A stretch of DNA of 64,000 nucleotides from Crambe crambe. Taxonomy: Eukaryota; Porifera; Demospongiae; Poecilosclerida; Crambeidae. The stretch lies in contig OZ004592.1 in NCBI GenBank assembly GCA_963924555.1, positions 6,510,001-6,574,000 on the forward strand. The letters are read 5' to 3'. Position 1 is the first letter of the stretch; each line of letters starts with the position of its first letter. The notes under the pieces were generated by a model. It had not been told where the DNA came from, searched no databases, and was given only the letters and a program-made list of their open reading frames with translations. Positions 14,191-24,880 of the stretch are shown piece by piece. The translations under genes and the position numbers were made by a program.

Positions 14191-16048
14191 ATGTTTTTAT
14201 ATCTGATAGGTTGGGTTGGGTTGTTGGCGCAACTGTGCTTTGCAATATTGTCACTTGGTAAGTGTCATGAGCGTGCAAGGTCCCGTATTCCCCTCATGCA
14301 CTCCAACTCTAATCCGTGCAGCCTCCGGACTCTATTACTTGGCAGAAATAATAGAAGAATACTCTATATTAGCCAAAAGAGTGATCATGTATCTCTTATT
14401 GGTGAGCTAAACTCTAGTCTAGCTAGCTAGCTAGTTGGTTTGCTGCATTCAGGTTTGTTTATGTTTCGACCCTTTACCATACATTGTAATTATTGGTGGT
14501 CTGAATGAGTGAAAGAAATGGCTTTCCATTGTTGTGTAAGGGAATCTGGTTCCACTGTTCCTCTAATTTCAAAGATAGTATTACTGTGATGCCACTTCAA
14601 AGAAATATCATTATTAAGTCCAGAACTGCTTCATTGCTTGGAATTCACAAACTCTTGTGATCATCAATCCCTTTGCTTCCTCTATCATATAATCATGGAC
14701 CATACCCAGAGTGCCATAAAAATTTGATTGCATCCATATTGTTATGATTATGCAGTTTGTGTTGGTGGTGTACGTTTGTCTGTTGGTGGATGGTCTTCCT
14801 TTCAGTCTCATAATCGTGGGCATCTTGACTCATCTCTGCTATGGTTCTCTCCTTACCACTTTCCCTATCATTTCCCTCTTCTCACCTGGCTTCATTGGGG
14901 GGACAGGTAAGCATGCCCCCCGATCATTAAAACAATAAGTGGGGTTCACCTGGCATCAAGAAGGCAGGTGACCATACCCCCAATCTAAAACAATCAACTG
15001 ATAGTAGGGGACAATAAGCATGCACCCCAATCATTAGGCTTCCTAGCTGATTGATTGTGGGTGGCTATTTACTGTAATTAAAGTCTCTTTTTAAAAACCT
15101 TTTTACCAATAATAAAACTATAATTGCAATGAAATTGATACTCGTGTACTGTAACTGATCTTTTCTACTCTTTCACACAGTCCTTTTGCTCATCAGCCAC
15201 TTTTTAGCATTTCGGTACTTCTCCTCTGAATACTACTCTTTTCAAGAGGTCAGTTGTTGCCATTAATTTATGGAAAAAGATGTGATCTTTATTGCTCCTT
15301 TGAAGGTGTTAGGTTTTTTCTTCCTCTGTTTATGGATGGTGCCTTTCAGCATCTTCATCTCTCTCTCAGCAAATGACATGGTACTGCCCACCTTAGATGC
15401 CCAAGATGGAGTGGGTTCAGGTGAGTTCTAGTTGCAAAGGCCGTTCCATTTCTATAAATAGTCTTCATTAAATTACACGAGGAATGTGAAGAATTCAACT
15501 TACAGACGACCTCCACACATGCTGTGGTAACATAATACCATGGTAACATAATACCAGCACTACCCATAGCAACACTACGGAAACCACAAAAAATAATTAT
15601 CAATAATAAAGTTGCATACCTATTTTATTGGGAAATAATTTCGGTATAAGTGAATGTTTATTTCTGCATCTGGTCACATAGTCTACGTTGATTCCGAATT
15701 TCTAAATATGGGCATACTTGGAGAAAGCCCGTAGCTGTGTGAGCAGGTGTGTGTGATATATATAATTATGCTGACTAAATTTCAGAGTCATCAAGCTAGG
15801 ATTCTTTTAATTAGAGTCAGAGCCTCATGTTCCAATAGACTACTCATCTGAAATAATTGTTGGCCTATTATAGTGTCAATTCTGTAACGCTGTAGTAACC
15901 CCACCCATTTAATTAATGGTTACCTTTTCTCCCCTTTGCAGGAGGTGTGAAGAGACCACCTCGGAGAAGTGGCTTCCTTGCTCTGGTTGATTTCATGTCC
16001 AGTAAGATAGGGAGCATGACTCCTAGCAGAAGCTCAAAGTCGTACTGA
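14191..16048 (+). CDS. TEX261: TEX261 / SVP26 family ER-Golgi cargo adaptor
   Basis: Six exons (14191-14257, 14322-14401, 14756-14906, 15181-15248, 15306-15420, 15942-16048) join in frame to 195 aa; human TEX261 is about 196. Four hydrophobic segments are visible, with the family blocks ASGLYYLAEIIEEY, THLCYGSLLTTFP, SSEYYSFQEVLGFF and WMVPFSIFISLSANDMVLP. The C-terminus is basic and Ser-rich. The yeast homologue Svp26 loads glycosyltransferases into COPII vesicles, so a similar sorting role in the early secretory pathway is expected. The initial ATG is 113 bp after the DDX41 stop, so the promoter is short or the UTR is spliced. Confidence 0.92.
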
Positions 16049-17143
16049 GAAAAAAAAAACAATAAAAACATGTCCATGATATTTATACCAGCTCATTCAG
16101 TTATTTCCATGACAGTATTCTCACTCTCTCTATGTGATCATAGAGCAGACTTCTGCTGGTACATGTTACTAGCAACTGCTGACTGCTGTGTGGTAAACAT
16201 TAGCATACCATTCTTGTAACTTTCTCACTGCTATAACGATTATAGAAATTCATAATATCATATCTGTAGAGGAGTTTTGTCCTTATATGGTTATGATTTG
16301 CACCTTTATTTTATGTGTGTGGGTCTTGGCACATCATGCCAGAGACTTAGACAGGCCAAGGTCAGACAGGAAATGCATGCTTTGACTGGTGATTTATTTT
16401 GTCCTTGAATTGAAAGTCTAAACAGTACTGGCTTGAGATTGAAGATCTGATATTCATAATTTAACTGGGGAATTGTCCAGGTCTGTGGGGATTTCACCTT
16501 AAAGATCAGCTGTTATTATTATTATTATTATTTGCTATTATTATCTTTATTCTTTAATGCAAAACTATAAGATATTGGTGGGGATGAGGAGTTCCTAGAC
16601 TGCTCTGTATTTTTAGTTGACTGGCTAGCTAATTCACTCAAAAGGGAGAATACGGTGACTTCAGTGCATGGTTGATTGCACTGAATCATGAGCCCACTGA
16701 CTGCATGCCATGAACTTGGCATGCGAAATTGAGTAGCTCAAAGTGGCTTGCAATGCAATGAACTTGGCATGCAAAATCAAAGTGGCATGTGAGTCTGGTG
16801 TACTCCAAGTGTGCAGCTAACGTTAGCTGAGTGCCACAATGAAAATCTATTTTTCATTGTGCAGATTAAACTCACAGTGGCATGCTATTCAATTGCGTGC
16901 ATGATATGACACGATTGGCTGTGTACACGCAGAACCAAGCCTATAAGGTCTACCCACATTAGTGGCATTCTTAGAATTCCTGTGTCAATTTTTGACTGAC
17001 CAGTGTATTGCCAATAGGAGAATGGCTGCAAAATTGTTGCTGGAGTAATTGTTCTGTGCTTACAAGAAAGAGCTAGATAACTAAAACTTCAGGTTCTCTT
17101 CATTGTAGATAGAGCAATCTACTTGTTCAGTTCTGACTAGCTA
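16049..17143. other. Intergenic region, no gene seen
   Basis: About 1.1 kb between TEX261 and the pseudokinase gene. It contains an (ATT)n run near 16514-16533, a repeated word ATGAACTTGGCATGC (16710 and 16757 regions) and a small palindrome CACAATGAAAA/TTTTTCATTGTG near 16834-16862. A TTGTAG acceptor-like site near 17108 may end a 5' UTR intron of the next gene. Confidence 0.5.
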
Positions 17144-18811
17144 ATGGCATCCACAGCAGATAGCACTGCTATCATCACAGAATGGAAGAAAGACCTGGAG
17201 GATTTGGTCATACCAGACTTTGATCAGAATGATGTGAAGCAAGAAGAACTGGGCAATGGTCTCTTTGGAGAGACCAATGTGGTCAGCTTCAATGGAGTCT
17301 CTTTCTCTGCAAAGAAGATCCACATCACTCTCTTCTCCAAGGATGAGTTCCGGAAAAACTTCGCAAATGACTGTCTTTTGTTCAGTAAGTTGCGCCACCC
17401 TCACTTGGTGCAGTTTCTGGGAGTTCAGATCAGTGATTCCTTCACTCCTCCTGTCCTGATCACGGAATTGTACCCACTCAGCCTAGCCACTTGCCTGCAG
17501 CGATATCCAGCAATACCCAACCACTCAAAATACTCCATTCTACTCGAGACAGCAGTAGGGGTGAGTTACTTGCACAATGATGTAACCCCTCCAGTGGTGC
17601 ATGGCCATCTCTGTCCCAACAACATCTTGCTCACTGAGGGCCTCCATGTCAAGATATCGGATTGTATCCGTTTCGGCATTGGTACTTCGACGCCATCCAA
17701 CTCACCATACCAGCCTCCAGAGGAAGCCCAGGTTGAGGCTGGGGATATATTTTGCCTTGGAGATGTCATGCTCTACGTGGCACTTCAGAAAGAAGTCAAC
17801 CCTTTGGAGTTCAAACACCATAGGAACCCAGATAACAAGAATGAGCCTGTTATCCTCACGGAGATCGAGAGAAGGGAAAGGTTTTTGAAGGAAATGGAAG
17901 AGACACACCAACTGAAGAGTTCGATCTTAAAGTGTTTGGAAGAAGATCCGGTTCAGCGACCCACAGCTAAAGAGATTATCGAAAACTTGAGCAAGATCTT
18001 GAAAGATCTTCAGCCAGAGTATCAGAATATTCTCGAGATGTTTATGGCATTGGGACAACTGTCACTGATGAAGGACAGTGTTTCAAGTCTCCAAGAGACT
18101 GTGGATGCCAAAGAGGAAGAAATAGAAGCTCTGAAGGAACAAATGGAACCCCTGAACACACAACTGAGTGCCAAAGAAGACATCATCAGGACTTTGAAGG
18201 AAGAAATCGAAGGTCACAAACAAGCACTGAAGAACAAAGAAGCAAGAGTGAAGGCTCACGAGACAGGCGTGCGGGCCAAAGACGCTCTCATAAAAGCCAA
18301 AGACAGGGAAATTTCAGCAAAGAAGCAAGTTATTGCCACTAAAGAATCTCTGCTCAAATCCTCTCATAAAAGGATTGAAGTACTGGAACAGCATATAAAG
18401 ACATCCAGGAAGAAGAATGCAAATCCTCCACCTCTTCCACTGATCAGTGAGTCATCAAAGTACGTGGTGAGTCGTAGCCTTCAGGCCAGCCCTGAGGGAG
18501 TGAGTTCAAATTCTTTGGGAGAGAGTGGATTACAATCGGTCAAGCCTTACAGAGGAACATCCATGTCCCCTATTCGAAATGATGGGTTCAGAGTACAGCG
18601 CTCCAACACTTTCACTAAGCAAAGTGCAGCGGACCCGAAGCTGGCTGAAATTCTCGCCCGCCAGCAGAAAAGGATCAACAACACATCTGATGATGCCCAG
18701 GTGGACCCTTCGCCACCAATGAGAAAAAGATCAAATACAGTTGACAGCTCTACACCGGAGTTGAGAAAGATTTTGCAAAAGAGAAAGAGTTTCGTTGAAG
18801 ACGATAGCTGA
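17144..18811 (+). CDS. TKL-type pseudokinase with coiled-coil tail, intronless
   Basis: One uninterrupted 555-aa frame among intron-rich genes. Residues 30-285 have a protein kinase fold. The glycine loop is GNGLFGETNV and a Lys is present in SAKKI. The catalytic loop is HGHLCPNN, so the HRD aspartate is replaced. The magnesium loop reads SDCIRFG, keeping Asp but not Phe-Gly. The activation segment ends in PPEEA. Catalysis by the normal mechanism is therefore unlikely. Residues 300-430 are heptad-rich coiled coil built on KAKD/AKKE-type repeats, followed by a Ser-rich tail with two RSNT sites that look like basophilic kinase targets. The layout matches the kinase at 44552-45919, suggesting a family of scaffolds or regulators in this lineage. 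Substrates are unknown. Confidence 0.82.
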   Translation: MASTADSTAIITEWKKDLEDLVIPDFDQNDVKQEELGNGLFGETNVVSFNGVSFSAKKIHITLFSKDEFRKNFANDCLLFSKLRHPHLVQFLGVQISDSFTPPVLITELYPLSLATCLQRYPAIPNHSKYSILLETAVGVSYLHNDVTPPVVHGHLCPNNILLTEGLHVKISDCIRFGIGTSTPSNSPYQPPEEAQVEAGDIFCLGDVMLYVALQKEVNPLEFKHHRNPDNKNEPVILTEIERRERFLKEMEETHQLKSSILKCLEEDPVQRPTAKEIIENLSKILKDLQPEYQNILEMFMALGQLSLMKDSVSSLQETVDAKEEEIEALKEQMEPLNTQLSAKEDIIRTLKEEIEGHKQALKNKEARVKAHETGVRAKDALIKAKDREISAKKQVIATKESLLKSSHKRIEVLEQHIKTSRKKNANPPPLPLISESSKYVVSRSLQASPEGVSSNSLGESGLQSVKPYRGTSMSPIRNDGFRVQRSNTFTKQSAADPKLAEILARQQKRINNTSDDAQVDPSPPMRKRSNTVDSSTPELRKILQKRKSFVEDDS

Positions 18812-19038
18812 ATGAGTCACTTTAATCAACCTGTATTCCCTCACCCAATCTCGTGTAGTAACTACTAGCAACAATTGTGTAGCAACTGTCATATTAGTCA
18901 TCTTTAAGCTGTATACTATACTTCCTCTCATAAAATCCCCATAACCATTTACACACCTTTCTGCCCTTGATTATATATTTGCTTATCATTACTGTGAACA
19001 TCTACAAACGTATTCAAATACTCTTGAACAACAGAAAA

Positions 19039-19069
<31 letters not shown>

Positions 19070-19527
19070 AAAGAGAACATGAAGACAAGACACCATCTTG
19101 AGTGGTTACAGAATAATATTAGGAAAACAAAAGGAATAGCAAGGAAGAAATATACACACGTACAAGACACACACGCTCACAAAAAAGAAAAAAAATTGCT
19201 AAAATAAATTATTAATAAGTGTCTAAGGCTATACATTACACTTCTCTTGCTAAGCTACTGACTGGTTGTATTATGTAGAGCCTAGCTAGTGAAATTAGTT
19301 GTCTTCTTGGCTGAAAATAAAACCAAGAGTAGGGGGAAAAAAATATTAATATCACGTCCAGCATTCCACCTCACCATCAAAAGAAAAGGGAAAGAGAAAA
19401 GATAGAAGAGAAGATGGAAAATTAAAGTATATAACAAAAAACAAAAGAGAGAGAATTTTTGTTTAAAAAAAAAAAGGCAACAAGAAAGAGGAGAGATGAA
19501 GAGGATAATTCCTTGCATGAAAATAAT
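18812..19527. other. Convergent intergenic region
   Basis: About 700 bp between the pseudokinase stop and the PPP2R2 stop. It includes a G28 run and purine-rich low-complexity sequence (19370-19500). No gene is supported. Confidence 0.55.
19042..19069 (+). repeat. G28 homopolymer
   Basis: Twenty-eight consecutive G, preceded by AAAAGGA. It is a possible quadruplex former and a likely length-error site in the assembly. Confidence 0.9.
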
Positions 19528-22500
19528 TTACGGTTGCTGTTCGTGAAATAAATATAAATTGTTTGTGGCAGCTATGGCCAGAATATTGTCCCTAGGGTGC
19601 CATTCTGCGTGTAAGATCTTCCGGTTGAAGTCCAGGCTGTCTATGCTGACTTCGTCCTTTCGTTTCCTTCCTGTTGGGGTGACCTTCTTGTTGTGAAGGA
19701 TGCGTCCAAGGGTGGTCATGTCTCGGGAAGCTTCGTATGTGTAGTCTTTGTTCGTCCCACGATCAAAGATCCGGAAGAAGTTATTGTAAGTCCCTGTTAT
19801 TATTTTACTGGAGAGAAAGAGTTAAGGAAAGGAAGGAGGTTTGTGTGAGAGAGAAAGAGCAACCTTTCTTAAGGCCATCAAAGAACCAGATTGGCATGCT
19901 AGCTAGGTTTTATATTTCACTCTTAATTCCAGGACTGTACCCAGTACCCATACATGTGCTAAATGACTAGTTAGAAGGAATGACCCATGTAGTTACAACA
20001 GGCTGGGACATCCAAGGCTTCTCCAATTGTGCTTCTCCACAATATTCATCACACACCTGGAATTTCTTCATCCTGTCTATAGGAATTCATCTGTCTATCC
20101 AAGTTCCAGTCAGCCTTGGACATACTGATGTCATACTAATACTGCAGAGGTACTGAAAATTTAACTTCTCACTGCACTGGGTATTGTATTAATAGGATAC
20201 GAATCATCTCCATTCCAACCACACTCGAATCTGTCAAAGATGCTGTCATTCTCATACAGAGCACATAGCCGACTCCGGAGGTAGTCGTGAACTGGGTAGA
20301 CCTCTACTGGCTTGGACTCCATGTTAACATCCCACAGCTACGATGGCAAAAAAGAATAAAAGACTAATAAAGAATACTACTTAACAGTTGTAGTTTCAAA
20401 CGTGCTGTCTAACATCAATTACCACTCTTAGCTACAAATCCTTGATAGATTCTTTCTTTGGCAAGCATTTGGTATGTGTTTATGTTACATAGAATGCTGT
20501 GTTTTCCCTGCTTGATAACATAACTCACTAATGACTTCACAGAGTTATTGATTTATCATACAAAGGACTTGCCTACTTTCCACTCAACAACAAAACTAAT
20601 GACTTGTAGGCTAATAAGTGAAATGGAATCTTCAGAAAAGGGCTAATGGAATTGATGTTTCGGAAGGCAGCACTAACACACCTCGGCTAATAATGATTAC
20701 CAAAATTGAAGATAGTAATAAGGAGGGACTACCAATACTTCATACACAGTAGAGGGTTGACTTGAACTTTGCACTGTGAACTTTGCACTGGATGCACATA
20801 TTATTTTTATGTCCACTTACTCGAACTGTGAGGTAGTCTCTGGACAAGATGTAGCGACCGCTTCGACTGAACTTGATGTCACTCAGTGACGCGATGATCT
20901 CAGAGAAGAAGGATCGATTTGAAGGTTCTTCTGGTTCTTCAAACACTAGTGATGGAGAAGAGAACAGTAAAGGGCTAGGGGTGGTCATGAACACAGGTGA
21001 GTGAACACAGGTGTAAGATTGTATGGGTGAACACAAGTATAAGGTGGTATGGGTGAACACAAGTGTAAGGTTGTATGGGTGAACACAAGTGTAAGGTTGT
21101 ATGGGTGAACACAAGTGTAAGGTGGTATGGGTGAACACAAGTGTAAGGTGGTATGGGTGAACACAAGTGTAAGGTTGTATGGGTGAACACAAGTGTAAGG
21201 TTGTATGGGTGAACACAAGTGTAAGGTGGTATGGGTGAACACAAGTGTAAGGTGGTATGAGTATGGCTGTAAGGTAGCACAGGTACAGGTGTAAGATGGT
21301 AAATAGAACCTTAGGTGCAGGAATGAAGGTACACAAGGATGTGAGGAATTGCCAATTGCTGTGGAGAGAGAGATCATTTACTGACACTTACTGACAGCTG
21401 CATTAAACAGTATCAGTTACACCAAGCACTGGAATTGCATAGGGACCCAGAAGTGAGGGATGTATGTGTACCACTAATGGGATTAGATGTGTGGGGGTTC
21501 ACCAGAGGAATCCATCACTAAAACTACCTGGTCTCATGCTCCATTGGGCCTTCCACATTCCTGTCTTATCTACGTATCTATCATGACACGCCCTCTCCAG
21601 GACCTGACCTCACAAAAAAAAAGGTCAATACTGGAATGAGGTGAAGCATTGGGCAGTCGTACCAGAATGAGACTGGAAATGAGTAATACTAATGGGGTCA
21701 AAGTTTTGACACTTGTCCATTATAAAGTTTCTCAGAGTGGACAGCCTGCTTCATAACAGATGCTATCATGCTTTGTGTAGTTGCTGGGGTCATTCTCTCT
21801 CAAAAGCAAGTCATTTTCATGTCGGCTGCAAGCTATAAACATAGACAGACCTACAGCACACTCAAAACAGCGGTTTTCCTTCAATAGAGCTTGAGCACTT
21901 GACTCATCAAGTATGACATGAGCACTGATTTCCTGTTGCACAACACACCAACTCGCCTGACCTAACTCACCAGCTGTCAATTTGCTACCAACTAGAAAAA
22001 ACATACAATTTGCATTCTTTCATGTGAATCTGAAATTTCCTGGAATTTTACCAAGCAACTGGACTCATTTACCTGTTTACAGCCGACCATCTCTCTCTCT
22101 CCCTCCCTCCATCCATGAACCACACCCACTAATAAGATGTCAGGGGCTCTCTCTGACCACAAACCACACCCACTGACAAGCTAGTTGTATGTACTAGACC
22201 CCAACTCCTTCCCTGTTGGAGGGCAGAGGACTTACATTTGGCATGGGCATCACACAGAGCCTTCTCTCTCATGTCACAGAGTCTGATGGTGCCTTTACTG
22301 CTGCTATACACAAACTCGTTGCAGTGGACAGGATGGAACACCGATGCTGTGATGACCTCCGTCAACTCCTCCATGTTGGCCGGTTTGATATCCACCACAT
22401 CTTGAGGGGGGAGGAGTTAAGGCAATTCTAGAAAGGGGTTTGCTATGGCAACAATAGCCCCACCCATTTCTTAATTAATCATACAAACAGGGTGATACTC

Positions 22501-24573
22501 TGTGAATTCAGAGGAGCCATAAGGAGAACCATGGCCTTTAAATTTACCATCAACCAGGACCTCATTTAGCTATTCATGAGCCCCTAACAGTTGGAGGACC
22601 TCGTTCAAGTACTACTAATGGTTGTAAGGATACTGAAGCTCTGGTCTGTTCTTTCCAGATCCCATAGATTGACCCTGAGGTCGTCTGCTGAGAGATAAGT
22701 GCAGTCATCACTGTTGACGGAGATTGAGTTGATATGGTAAGTGTGTGCATTGGAAAATATTCTTCTTGGCATAGCCTCAATGGAGACGTCATCTTGGACC
22801 TTGATGGGAACACGCAGGTGTGTGACACTCGTCTCTTCCCGTTTCATCCCATCATCTGTGACTGTGTTCAGGTTAGAGTACCGCCTGTATCTCTCAGAGA
22901 TCTTCCACAACTTGACTGTCTTATCTAAAGAGTAACAGAAAAGGTCTTGTAACCACAGCTTCATTGAGTATCTAGGATATTTAAGTGACCTCTCCAGATT
23001 ATAATTATAACGAATAGGGACATACCCCTATGCCCAATACATATACCCAACTCTTCCCTTTCATCAGATTATATAACGAATAGGGACATTATCCAACTCT
23101 TCCCTTTCAATAGAGAGGACCGACATACCCCCTTGCACTTACCATTAGTGGTAAGGAGGAAGAGGGAAGAACCAGACTGTTTTACCCATGAGATTTGATT
23201 GATCTTCTCCTCTATTTCCAAACTCTTGAGGTAGTCAAACTCTGGCTCGTGACTCTGAAACGTGCTGTATACATTATAGTCACATCTGAACACTGGAGGG
23301 GAGGTGACGGGAGCCTTCGGTGCGCCCTGCAGGCACAACAATAAACAACAACAAAAAAACATCAACAAAATATTCAGTCATTTCCTTCTGAATCCTACAC
23401 TGAAACTACAAGACTATCAGCCTAAAATTTCCACACTAACAAGGAAAAAATTCCCCAGCTCTAGTGTTAATTCACACTCTTTTATTCGCACCCTCACCCT
23501 TATCTTTGTTCCATCTCTTTGGAAAATGACGACCCTTCCTCCTTTATCCCCTGTAGCCAGAAACTCCCCATCGTGGTTGAACTGAACCGTAGAAATGATG
23601 TCAGCTGGGGATACAGAAGAGAAAAGAGGTAAAGGTAGAGAACAAACACCAAGCAACCAATTAACAAGGCTGTAAACCACTTACCATCAGCCACTTCATC
23701 TTCAATGGTCCCTTTGACTTGAGAGAAACACCATTGGATCTCGTCACTATCACCTTCTGCAAAGAAATCACAGCAGAGTGATAATTATAGGGACATACCC
23801 CCTTCTTTAATCAGACTGAAACATACTGGTAGCTTATCTCACCACTTGGTTAACAGTTCAAGATAACCTCATCAGAGGATCGTCCCCCCACACCCACCTG
23901 TTCTAAAATTTACACATCATCTAAACCACACCCACACCCACCTGGGGAGTGGATAGGTCAACATATTTACTTCAGAGCATTCCATCTACACATTAAGGGG
24001 TTATATTCTTTACCCATCCAACTTGGTTTATGGTCTATACTAAATTTTGGAAGAAGAATCTCTAAAGGAATGCAGGATATTCCATAAAAGGGAATGAGTC
24101 GAGCAAAAAAATCTGAGGCCTTTGCAATTAACACATGATTAAAAGATACATTACATTCTAACATCAGGGGCTAATCAAAAAAAAAAAAAATAATAATAAT
24201 AATAAAATAAAATAATGGAGCACACCATAACTTGTGCATCAAGTATGTACTAACACACCTGGCAACTAAAGCAAAATGCATGATCAGTGATAAGCTCTAT
24301 TTAGAAAATCAACGCTTTCTTTACTCGTTAAAAGTAGGGACCCATACAGCAAAGAGTTGCACACACTGGACTACACCAGTTTATCTGCATACCAATGTGT
24401 GAAGCTTTGCAAATGCCAGCTTTGTGATGTAACTCAAATATTTCCAAACACAATGATTACTTCAAATTACTTGAGGAAGGCTTATAGTGCAGCCATCATA
24501 CAATCACCCACTCTAATCAGTTTGAATTGAGCTGATAAGCTCAATTATTAGCATACCTACCTTCTGTTGCCAT
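19528..24573 (-). CDS. PPP2R2: PP2A regulatory subunit B55
   Basis: Nine coding exons on the minus strand (24561-24573, 23685-23756, 23498-23604, 23143-23326, 22634-22924, 22236-22400, 20821-20945, 20201-20337, 19528-19807) close in frame to 457 aa. The protein is a seven-bladed WD40 propeller with B55 hallmarks: [26 protein letters not shown], the insert [84 protein letters not shown] and a C-terminal [18 protein letters not shown]55 directs PP2A to substrates such as cell-cycle and MAP kinase targets. The 13-nt first coding exon (MATE) was chosen because it alone gives the right phase. A second ATG at about 24770 (MAENR) is out of phase and is probably 5' UTR. Vertebrates have four paralogues, so no letter is given. 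Confidence 0.95.
20996..21262 (-). repeat. 26-bp minisatellite in a PPP2R2 intron
   Basis: About ten head-to-tail copies of a 26-bp unit (core GGGTGAACACAAGTGTAAGG) in the intron between the exons at 20821 and 22236. Two variants differ at GGTGGTATG versus GGTTGTATG. The repeated HTTLHLCSP frames on the other strand are products of this repeat. Confidence 0.92.
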
Positions 24574-24880
24574 TTATACCTGCAGAGAAGACACTAAATT
24601 GCCACAAGTCCTCAGGGGGTGTCTATCTCTATCTGAACTACTCAGCTCGCATAACAATAAAGAGATCTGATCGCTTTAGCTCTTCTCCTATCCTTATAGA
24701 GTTAGGAACCAGATAGAGAGATGTACACTAGACCTGAGATGGAGAACCCGGAGCTCGCCTTACCGATTCTCCGCCATCTTGTTTCCTGTGTCGAGTTCAG
24801 TCTAGACCACATGACTGTCACATGTTTACACAGCTGACAATAAGCTCCGCCCACTTTTGATCTTTTCGTACACGTGAAGG
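24574..24880. promoter_or_regulatory. Divergent promoter of PPP2R2 and WFS1
   Basis: The PPP2R2 5' UTR exon (GATGGCGGAGAATCG donor on the minus strand, near 24762-24776) and the wolframin ATG are about 110 bp apart. The region holds a CCGCCATCTTG YY1-type core and a CACGTG E-box at about 24872. Confidence 0.6.

Noticed and set aside
20975-21387. Overlapping His/Thr/Leu/Cys-repeat frames, and a CRISPR-like regular repeat
   Set aside because: They come from a 26-bp minisatellite with no spacers; a metazoan intron with head-to-tail units is not a CRISPR array.
24762-24776. MAENR start as the beginning of PPP2R2
   Set aside because: Its donor phase (2) does not fit any B55 exon; the 13-nt MATE exon fits exactly, so MAENR is treated as 5' UTR.
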